A stretch of DNA of 64,000 nt, from the NCBI GenBank assembly GCA_023055505.1, contig JALIRH010000013.1, forward strand, positions 5,580,001 through 5,644,000. The letters are read 5' to 3'. The notes below the pieces were generated by a model. That model was not told the origin of the DNA, made no database searches, and worked only from the letters and a program-made list of their open reading frames with translations. Shown in pieces: positions 53,701 through 64,000 of the stretch (its first letter is position 1; each line of letters begins with the position of its first letter). This DNA is from Callipepla californica brunnescens. Its lineage: Eukaryota > Chordata > Aves > Galliformes > Odontophoridae. The position numbers and the translations under genes were made by a program.

Positions 53701-55446
53701 GACAATAAGATTAGTGTTACATAAAGGAGAGATTACTGTGCAAAGATGATGACTTATGCAGGATTCTGTTTGTTTTCTGTAGGTCACCAAGTCACTTCTA
53801 GCTACTGGTATTTGGCTTGTTTAAAATAGTTCTGCTGCTCGTAACAACACTAACTCAAACCAACTAAGAGTGATCAGTTTCATTCTGTTCAGATTCATAG
53901 TTCAATAATGTATTAACAGTACCAACTGCAGAATAATATTGACAAAAACCCACAGATGAACAATACTGCAACAGAGGAAATCTTTGATATGTCAGTTCTC
54001 TGTGGAAATGGAAATGTTGACTGTTGAATCTCCAAATTGACTGGATGTTTTTGCTGACTTCTGTGTCATCAGAGTAGATATGGGGCTAACAATATTTAGT
54101 CTTTCTTGGCTGACTGAATTCTTGCTTAGATTAGCCTTTTGCAGGTGCAAAAAACATAATGTGTGCTAAAAATGCAAATGCATTCAGGCTGTTCCGAGAA
54201 CTCCTGATTAACGCAAATGAACTTGAGAACAAACCTGATTCTACAGGAGTTCTTTACCTGAGTACTACTAGGAAAGGAGGTACATCAGCCCAGAAATAAA
54301 GTGCTTACTACAGAAAGATTATATAAAACAAATCATCAGGCAGATAAGTCATCTGATCTTTGTCCAAATTTCTTCACTTGAGCTTACTTTTATATTCTGT
54401 CCTCATGTCCCTGAGTATACGTTGTGAAAACCTGTTCTCTATCTGCAGAAGGGGAGTACACAGACTTTCATCAAAGGATAGGGTGTGAGGCTCCTGCACC
54501 CAGTGCTTCCCTGCTGAATGGCAACTGCAGGAAATTGTGGCCGTGTGCAAAAGTGTAAATCCTCCTCAAAGCATTGCATGAGGAGTCTGAGACTTGCAGA
54601 GCTTGGCAGGCTCCAATGGCAATAGGGAGGAGCTTACTCTGATTTTCCTTCTTCCTGCTGGTAAGAGCTGGTGACTTATAAAACCTTTATCATCCTTTGC
54701 TGCTTGAGACCAGGGCAAGTGAGCTAGGTACATGAAAGGGAAAGGTGACAGCTGTGGCAGGGCAAAGAGTCAAGTACATGTCTGTATGATATCTGCATGT
54801 AAAATAAAAGAGTAAATACTTCAAGTTGGGTAAGGTAAGAGCTAAGCTGGATGCACGGAGTAAGCAGGTGGGTAAAAAATGGAAAGGCTAAAAGCTGATA
54901 TAAAATAAAAGTGCAAATGTGGAATAGACTTTCAGAGGAAATAGAATGAGTATTTGTGAAAATATGTAAATAAATGTGTTTTATACACACTAATGCATAA
55001 TACGACCTTCAGGGCCCAGACAGAAAAGAAGACAGGTCTAATCTAAACACAGTGAGAGGCAGGTTGGCAGTGCCATTTTAAGGAAGGAATGAATGCCCAC
55101 AGAATTGTTTGAAAAAGTATTTACATTTTTTTGTTGTTGAATGTCTGATGTATAACTTAAGGAAATCCACATGAATTCTTTCACTGAGCAAACTCATCAC
55201 CATATGGGACTGCTTGTTCATGTTTGTGGCAAATGCTAGGACAGAATCTATAGGCTTCTGTTCAGAAATACCTTTACATTCTTCATTTCTGAGGCAATAA
55301 AAAATGTCAGAAGACGCTAGAAAGCTTTAAGCAAGGTGAGAATGTTTTTTGTGCTGTCATTCAGTACAGTCCCTTTATGTCATTACACTGTTCAATGGAT
55401 GTGGTACATTCTTCAAACAGGAGGGAAACTGACTTTTCACATGGGT
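50741..55446. other. Gene desert, nothing recognised
   Basis: AT-rich, no coding or RNA gene supported. Short frames such as 51926-52114 and 52502-52804 on the + strand have no family resemblance. Confidence 0.6.
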
Positions 55447-55672
55447 AGACAGAGATAGGACAAGGGAGAGTGGTTTTCAACTAAAAGAGGGGAGATGTAG
55501 GTTAGAGGGGAAATCCTTCATACTCAGAGGGTGGTGTGGTGCTGGCACTGCTGCCCAGAGAGCTATGGGTGCCCATCCCTGGAGATGTCCAAGAACAAGC
55601 TGGATGCCCGTGGCACGAGCTGGAGCTTGATGGGCTCCCAACCATTCTGTAATTCTGTGGTTCTATGATTCT
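55447..55672 (+). repeat. CR1 LINE 3'-end fragment
   Basis: ACTAAAAGAGGGGAGATGTA, ATCCTTCATACTCAGAGGG, CACTGCTGCCCAGAGAGCT and CATCCCTGGAGATGTCCAAG follow the CR1 order. It ends with the CR1-type terminal octamer repeats (ATTCTGTAATTCTGTGG, then TTCTATGATTCT), so the 3' end is complete. Confidence 0.92.
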
Positions 55673-58600
55673 AAGTCTCCCTACTAGAGATATCTTATGG
55701 GGATGAATATGTCTTGTTAATGAGGAATATTGCCCCGAAAGAAAGAATATCAATATAATCCTAGTGAAGATTATCATAATCGCTGCATCCTCATCTGAAT
55801 CCTAAATATTTACTCATATCTGCATGTGAACATATAAAGGCAGATAATTTGTGATGTTGGAAACTTCAAAATCTACCGGAGAAGAAAGACGATAATATAC
55901 GTTTGCATAAAGTTGCAGAGCAACTGCAGCTGTCAAAAGCTTCAAGCTTGCAAATTCTGTTATTTAAATTGAAGTATACAAAGTGCAATAAGAAAATAAG
56001 CATATAAGACAGACTGAAATACTTTTTGATATGTTGCACAGATCTAAACAGGCTGCTTAAGGTCTGCACAACTTGGAGCTTAGAAGACTGATCTGTAAGG
56101 CATTTTGTTAGCAAGCTGATGTTCAGTTTTTTAGGGGGCCTGTGGCTGAATATTACTTGTTGATATCTCAGGTAGACTTGTATTCACCTGAGACTGTGAG
56201 TTTTAATTTGTTTTATAGCTTTGAAGCATTGGCCTGATATGCCCTGCTGAAAATTGAAAGCAAAAAACATTTTGCAACTGTTTACTATGTATGGGGACTT
56301 TTTTTTGAATGAAATGATAGTGGCTCCCTCATGTAGTCTGTCATCATAGTGGATACCACGGAAATTGCTAGCATATGCAAGTGGCAGGATCCAATCTATA
56401 GTGAGCAAATTAACAAACAAATTAATTCGCTTCATTTTTTGCGTAGCCACACAGGAACTACTTCCATCTGTGTTACCAGACTTAGTGCCTGCACAGGTCT
56501 GACAGAAATTTTGGGACATCTCTGGTAAAAGAAGGACAGCTTCAACTAATTTAAGCACTATGGTGCAGCAAATTAATCCATGAAATCACATGCTTAAAAC
56601 ACTGATAGCTTAAATTAAGTGGCAGTAAAGGCAATGCTAAGCTCTCCATAGCCAGAGCACGAAGCAGAACTGAGGGGAATGGAAGTGGAAATAAAAAACA
56701 AACAAGTAAATTCTTACCCTATAGAAATCAGTGATGTTTTGCATTTATTTTAATTTCCTGGTATCAGGAGACCATTACACAAATAAGTGATGTAGTGTTG
56801 GTATGATCCAAGAGCCAAAGCCCTCAGAAATCATTATGTTTTAGGCTGAGCTCTCAGAATTTTAGTTTCCAACCTGTACAATAAAAAAAAATAAAATACT
56901 ACCTTCCTTCCATATTTAATTCTATTCTTTTTAGATTGTATGTTTTCTCAAGCACATGTATTTTTCAAATATCAACTGTATTGTGTCTACGAAAATTTGG
57001 ATTTTCACTAGACTGATAATTAAAAAGTAGTTCTACTAAAATTAAGCTGTACCCTATTTGCAAGGTCTGTGTCTTTGATCTGTTCGGTCAAACACCAAGT
57101 TTCAACTCAAACATGGGGAAAGTGGTGGTAGCTGTATGATTACAGCCTCTGTGTTGTGCTTATCAAACATCTTCATTGTGGTTATCAGTACTTTGCTTTT
57201 AATTGTCTCTCTGTTCTTTCTCCATGGCTGCAGCTGTGACCATTTCTGCTGTTGCACCCAAAAGCAAAAAACTGATACAGGAGGAATATGATTATGGATT
57301 TAACATGAACCTTTTAGATACTGTGTCACTAAAAGCAGACACCACTTCCCATGAATCAGAACATTTAAGCTATTAAAATGGATAAAAATGCAACAGAATT
57401 CAGAGCTATACTTGAGATTTTCTTAAAGAAAAGAGATATAGTTGTCTGCAAGAACATGCCATGAGAACGAAACAGAGGCATTTTATCCTGTTTATCACAT
57501 TTGTTACTATATGAATTTTAGTATCTAATCTACTGTGTACAAAGCTGCATAATAATGATAAAAATGCTAAGACCTTTGGTTTAAATAAGTGGATTTCTTC
57601 GCCCCTCACAGATGAAAATGACAGAGACTGAAGTGTAGAATAATAGCTCTTATTCACATAAATGTGAATTTTCAAACTGGATTAAATGTACGAGTTCCCA
57701 TCAACATCATGTTTCTCCAGCTTCTTTCCATAGATACTGTGATGGTATTACTCCAGTTTCAGTGGGGATCACCTCTTTTGAGATCTTGACCTATTCACTG
57801 TGCTATCCTGGCTTCATGTCGATGTTAATTAAATGAATCCAGATCTTTCCAACTTGACAATATAATTATGTTTAATTAATTACAACCACACTGTGATATA
57901 ATGTGTACAACTTCATAGCTTGTCTTGTTTATGTTGTAAATTAGTAATTAAACTCATTTGACTGTCTGAATGATCAACCCGTCAAAAACCAGCTTCAAAT
58001 CACCTGTACTTACTTCACTATACGTTACTTCAAAATGTTGCCATGCAAATTTAGGCACCTCTTCACAATTTTTTTTCTAAAAATACGTTGCCATCAATTA
58101 CCAGTCTGTCAAATGAAGGAATATAATACCTGTCTTTTTTCAATGTAAGTGCAATTTGGGAACCTTAACTAGCACCTCACAAACTCAGCGGTTTAAGTTC
58201 TCTAGATGACAGCTTTCTGTGAGAGGTAAAAATCCAAAGAGGGTTAAGGAGGGAACTCTGAGAGATTATAAAAGCACCTTCACGTGAAAAATCTTGTGAA
58301 GAAAATAGGGCATAAATGAACTTATTCTCTTTCCAGTGCTTTAGCTGCCAGGGGCCTTGAGCATACCACATGCTTTTTCACTTCTAGGGGCCCTCTACGT
58401 AATACAAATTGAAACCAGGGCATGCCTTTCAGTAGAACCTCCGCCAGGCGTTTTATTTTCATAGCTGTCAACTTGAAAATCATGCTTTCCTGTTACTGAT
58501 GTTTTGATGGAGGTGGGAGAAAAGAGCACGCAAGTGAACTCTGGATTACTTGAATGAGAAGCATTGGTCACTGGTATCCTGGCTGACCCTCTCACATGGG

Positions 58601-61600
58601 GGCGGGGAGCAGCAGCAGTCTAGACGGAAGAGGCCAACGACAAGCTGTCCACTCAGGTTTCAGATTATAAATGAGCAGTCTTCAGTTTCTCACAGATGTT
58701 TGGCAGCCGCTCTGCTTTCACTCTAATCGTAAGCAGGATTTCTTATGTTTAAAGAATGTGGTGACCGATAGACCTTCACAGGTTGATAGGGTAGCCCACC
58801 GCTAGAACTTCAGTGCTGATGATTCCGTTGCTGTGGTTTAAATCTATCAACTAGAAGACACCATGTTTTTCAAAAGTGAAATCACTGGCAGTATTAAATT
58901 ATTCAGACGCAGTCCATCTTCCTTTAAAGTGTAGGAGACAGAGTGTTTGTTTCACATAGGATGTTAATTGTCTGCAGGTTTACTCCAGGGTTAAACTTAG
59001 TCCTTTAAATATAAAGTCAGATCATATTTGTCAAGAATCTTCAGGGATTAGGAGCAGATTAGCGTAATCTTCTCCAAATTATAGGTAGAAAATAAATCCA
59101 CTCAATGTCAGCTAGGGAAAAAAAAGTGAAGTGAAAAAAAATATGTATGTGTATACAGTGTGCATTTTAGGTTGGGCAGTAAAATAGGATGTGATAATGA
59201 TGACATCGAAAGAGGCCCAGTGACGAATTTCATAGGATATAAAGGAAATATTACAGATTAAGCCCAGGATGAAATAGTTGTACTCTGTGTAGCTGCAGAC
59301 TCATGTTGTGTCCCAGAGGTTTGATTTGTTTGTTTATTGAACTTACATTTCAAAATATGCAATGGCAAAATGATGAGAAGCATATTACAGCCTATAATGT
59401 TACCCCAAATACAAAAGAAGCCGGTCATCAAAACCTCACTGTGGCCCTTCTTAGCAGGGACTCCATTCTAAGTGGTGAATTATGCAATAGCAAGGGAAAT
59501 ACTGCACTTTAAAAAGGAAACAGAAAACCTCAGCTGAAGAGAGACCCTTTGGATTGTGAAACAATCTCCCAGAGGAAGTGCTGGAAAAAAAATCAGTTGG
59601 AATATTTAGGAACTGATGTACAAAGTCTGCTGGAAATGCATGGAAGGGGGCTGTCGTGATTTAGCAGAGCAAATAACTGCTTTTGTCTTGAATTAGCAAG
59701 GGCAGTCATTTTTCACCCTGTACATCAATGCACACAACTGAGGTTTCTAGATACTAGAATCCAAGGAATGTTAAAACAGTAATACTGTTTTACTACATAG
59801 TGTAAGACATTAAAAGAAACTCAAAACTCAAACTCATCATCAGAGTAGAGACAGAATAAGCGCAGCAAGGCCCAGAAGGTCAACAAGGTGTGAAACCAAA
59901 CAGATGTTTTAGCCTAACATCTCTGTACCCACCATTGTTTGTTACAGAAAATACTTTGTATTAAAAAAGGAAGGTGATGGTGTCACTTTAAAGGACTTTA
60001 AAAGGTGTTAGAAGGGTAGGCTGAGAAGACAGAAATATTTGAGGAATGTGGGTGAGTGAATGCAAAGGACAGATTGAAACGACATTAACACCTCAGAAAG
60101 AATCAACGCTTATAAAACCACTCTTCTATACTTATGCACAGTAATTACGTATCTGATTTATCAACAAAGGAACAAAACCTGTCAGCTGACCTAAGTTTCT
60201 GGGAACACCATTCAGAATACATATTTGAAATGGCAAATGCTCAACAATTACTCAAGCAGCGGACCAAGAATTATTGTGCAGAAAAGTTGCGTGTTATCTT
60301 GAGTAGTTATTTCATTATTTAAGTTAAGGAAAACCACAGTTTTCATGGGTTTTCAAGCTGCTTACAGAGGGAAAACATTAAATAAGCAATTTCTGTTGTG
60401 TGCTGTTGTGCCATTTTCTTACTTTACATTTCTGTTTCTGAGGGTGGGAATGCCGTACATTGCTAGCCAACACATGGTTGGAAGGAAACATATCCAGTTC
60501 ATTTGGAGCTATGCGGGTCCTCTGTAGCTTTCAGTTCTAAACAGGGCTTCCAGAAATCAGGAGATGTATGTAAAGTTAAGTTTCTGAAGAATGATACAAA
60601 AATGAAGAAGTCTCTACCAAAGACAGACAAATAACTCAAAGGCCCTCAGGAGCCCATTAATAATTTGGGATGTATTTCGGGATAAGGCATGTCAGAAGTT
60701 ATGTGAAAAAAAAGCAGGAGGAATGCAGACATGTTTTGTGAAAAGAAAACCCTCTGCTCAGAGAGTGTAATGAGCAACTAAGTCCTTTTAATTTCATCAC
60801 TTTAATCAGGGATTTTCTCCCATTCCCAAGTAGTACAATCTTGAAACGATGGTTAACTTCACAAACGCACATTCAATCTCAAGATATTGATTTAATGTTT
60901 GATTTAATTAGTAAGGATGAATATGTACTGTCAGGGGCGGTATAAAGTTGGCTTTCTGAATCTGCATTTTTGAAAGTATTTAACTTCGTCCAGCTGCAGT
61001 CTGCCTTAGTCTTTCACCACTATGACTCATATGAAGCCTGTCTCTGATGCCTGACGTCAGTGTCTTTCAAAAAGCACACATGTCCACTGGCAGATGAGCA
61101 GAGGCAGTGGGGAGTGGGAGAGAGCAGTGCTATACAATCTTTCTCAGAAGTGCTGGCTTTGGAGAGCGTGCTCTTCTAGAATTCTTATCAACGCGTAGCA
61201 TGCCATGAACTGACAACTTTGTAACACAAAGCAACAAAAACAAAAATATAAGTGTAGTCCTCAAGAGTCAGTTTCAAACAGCCTGATGTTTGCTCATTGC
61301 CTTTAATCTATGTACTTGCTGTACGTTATCTTGTATTCCTGCTGCCAAATAGGAAAGCAAGGCCAAACAACTTCCCAGGTAACATTTCACTGTGAAGTCT
61401 AAACAAGAAACAGAGAGCTTCAGGCATGAAAGTCTGGTTCTTTAAAGAATATCTTTCCAGTTCTTGGAGAAAGTGAGAAGCGATCTACAAATATCAGCTC
61501 ATCACAATAACCGTAATAATCAGTAATGACAGAACTGATATTTCTTCTATGAACTTCTGCAGTGCTCAGAGAAAGCCTGTGATTCTCTAGAAGGATACAT

Positions 61601-64000
61601 AACATTTTTAGAGAAGTGGTGTTCCTATAGAACATTTTTCCACTTCCTTGGGATCTGTTGATTTTCAATCCATACTACATTTTGTGGGCCTTTTTTTGCA
61701 AAGGTCCAACTTCTGCCAAAGAGTTATGTTTCTGTCCACAAACCAAGCAAATGCTTTATTTTAAGTTCTCTTGTTCTTCTGGAAGGGGACATTTTGGGGA
61801 AATCTCTCTGTCCCAGTTTATAGTTACAGATCTCTCCCCTTTTGGTAAAATAATAAGTCAATAGATTTTTGCCATTGCTTCTTATTGAGCTTTCTTTCCT
61901 CTGAAAAACAGCAGCTTGTGGGACATCAGCTTTCTTAAGGCTTCTAGGAGATCCAGACTGGCTGGGAAATGTGAAATTCCTGGCTCTTGCTGCAGTACCC
62001 AGACCACTAGACCACATATTTTTGTGTCATGGAAAATTAAAGCCCATTACTTTGCAAGCTTTTGTGATCTGTTTCTTCCCTCACCCTGTTTGTATTGCTT
62101 TTTACTGTGATGAAGATACAAAATTCAGATTTTAGAGTTCAAAATCAGCTTTTAACAAATCCAACAACTACAATCTTCTGAAGAATTATACTTTTAATAC
62201 CCTAAATATTCAGACTACTGCCAGGTCAGTCAGCATTTTAGCACGGGTTGACATTGTTTTCTTCTGGCAGTAAGGAGCCCACATTATGACTTCACCTCTT
62301 AAATTTGCTCAAGAGGTTGATTTTCACTAGAAGTGCAGTTTTTCCAAGCCATATTCAACTTAACCATATCATAACTCAGGAATTTAATTTGTTCCATATT
62401 GTTACAAGTGCCACTCTCAGCAGTTGAATGGATGGTACTTTATTTTTTTGGAATCCTGGGAGCACGTAATTTGTTGGGTTAGCCTTGTAAAAAATGTAAG
62501 GAATCAAAGGAACAAATAATTGCTGCATTTATATAGAAGTATTTTTGTATAAGTACTTTTGTGTATGTATGGATACACGTACTAGCTCAGAGATATCTAA
62601 ACACATAATTTATGAGTGTATATAGTGGTCACATTCCTTTCTGGAGAACGAACCTGGTTCATTTTATATATTATCATGCAGATACTGCCCCTCAGAAAAA
62701 TACATTGCATGAAAATGCAGGCTGTTCCTCCTCCTCACAATAGTTTTCTGGTCACTATTACATAGGTGTTCTGGGACAGCTGAAGATACGCCCGGAGCTT
62801 TGCTCTTTCCTGGAGCACAGGTGGTGAGTAACCACAAAGGACGTCATGGTAGTTCTGCTACAGCCTCAGAAGGAGCATCTGAAGTGCTCTGGATACACTG
62901 GGCTGCATCACAGCAGTTTGACAGACTCTCCCACAAATTAAATATGGCTAAAACTAACAAAAAAAATAAATGCTATGGGAACTTTATCAACTAATAGGAG
63001 TTTTTTAATATAGCAGTTCAGGACTGACTCTTTCTTTTACACCCATGAGGATGTGATAGTGTGTATCTTGTAAAAACAGCTGCTGCTTTCATGCTTGTGT
63101 TCAGGAACCAGATAGCTGCAGCGACTCATACCTCTTAATGTCTATACACAGGAGGCATACCGAGCTCCTCTGTGCTGTGCTCACTCACACACTGGGCTGA
63201 AGTCCAATATAGGATGCAAGAGCCTGTGTGATAAATACTGAAGATTCTGTTAAATCTAAATTTGTTCTTCCTGCTGTGGGGATGAAGTGAGAAGGGAAAG
63301 ATCTTCCCCATATTGTCACAGAACTGCAGAATCACTTTTGGCTGCGGCCCTAACAATTCTCCTTCATAGGAAATGTACAGTGGAGGATTAAATGAGGTCA
63401 TGGTATCATCTTCCTCACACCTACTTCACTCTGGTGTGTAAAGGGCTGATAAGTGTACAGCTCCATATCAAAAGTGTATGATGGGGGAGAGGAGAGAAGA
63501 GCAGAGTAACAAGGGAAATGAAGAAGGAGAGCATAGGGCCCTGAGTACCTCCCTTGTGAGGGAGGTTGGTGGTAGTTCACAGTTGGTCTTCTGAGGAGGA
63601 GCAGTTTGCTTCACAGTACTCTTGCTGTAGTCCTTATAGCAGTAGGTAGCTGTGAATGCAATAGCAGAAAAGCTGAATAGCTCGTGCAAAACTGGTGGTT
63701 GATTCTCTGCTGCTTACATCAACAATCTAGCTACATGTTGTGAATGGAGATAGTTGACACCCATTTGTTGCTTCTGCACTGGTCGGGAAAGCAAATGCAT
63801 TACTTTTCAAAATGGCATGGCAGAAGTCCAAGCGTATCTAGCAGAGGAAGGAAGCAATCTTATCAGCTTTTCTGGCCCATTGATAAAACCATACAAGGAA
63901 GTCATTCCTCTTTAAATGAGGAAAAGGAAGTCTTTGATAAAATTTAGAACCTGCCTTGGGAATCACATCAATGAAAATGGCATGAGCAAATAACCAAGCA
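55673..64000. other. Gene desert, nothing coding recognised
   Basis: AT-rich DNA without a supported gene. A stretch at about 59530-59640 faintly recalls a CR1-type repeat and one at 61990-62015 a tRNA-like SINE, but neither is convincing. The strand bias seen further left fades here. Confidence 0.55.

Noticed and set aside
59530..59640. Possible CR1 fragment
   Set aside because: Only scattered words match; no ordered stretch comparable to the four accepted copies.
61985..62020. tRNA-like or SINE-like stretch (CCAGACCACTAGACCACA)
   Set aside because: Too short and no cloverleaf or A/B boxes could be placed.

Overview
This is vertebrate nuclear DNA, most likely from a galliform bird and probably chicken chromosome 4 (the chicken counterpart of part of the human X). 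The evidence is spliced genes with GT/AG introns, one large CpG island, several CR1 retroposon 3' ends of avian type, and the gene pair COL4A5 and IRS4. The exact species is an inference from synteny and repeats. There is no bacterial, plasmid or phage content, and I found no undescribed multi-gene system.

Layout. Positions 1-3066 carry the last four coding exons of COL4A5 (collagen IV alpha-5, NC1 domain) on the + strand. Its 3'UTR follows, with polyadenylation signals near 3379, 4099 and 4944. About 4 kb of intergenic DNA comes next, with an old SINE/LINE-tail remnant at 5.6 kb, a hairpin, a short tandem duplication and a CA microsatellite. From about 9.07 to 29.9 kb lies IRS4 on the - strand, convergent with COL4A5. 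Its first exon (29875 down to 26380) encodes almost the whole protein: PH domain, PTB domain and a long tail of tyrosine motifs. I infer that a 15 kb intron then joins it to a 3' terminal exon starting at 11423, which adds one residue and a stop and holds the 3'UTR. Without splicing the reading frame simply runs to a stop at 26372.

The IRS4 start lies in a CpG island (about 29.3-31.25 kb) with three close CCAAT boxes and a perfect TCACGTGAC E-box. From about 31.3 kb to the end I see no protein-coding gene. This AT-rich gene desert holds CR1 fragments (31.6, 44.2, 50.5, 55.5 kb), two 5S-rRNA-headed SINE remnants resembling AmnSINE1 (43.7 and 47.3 kb) and a GC-rich block at 33.8-34.3 kb that may be a degraded LTR.

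How the parts relate. COL4A5 forms basement-membrane collagen IV. IRS4 is a cytoplasmic docking protein that couples insulin/IGF-1 receptors to PI3-kinase and GRB2. They are neighbours by ancestry rather than by shared pathway: in mammals each collagen IV gene pair sits next to an IRS gene. The most interesting signals are the hidden second exon of IRS4, a base-composition strand switch at the CpG island that hints at divergent transcription or a replication origin, and the ancient SINE pair in the desert.
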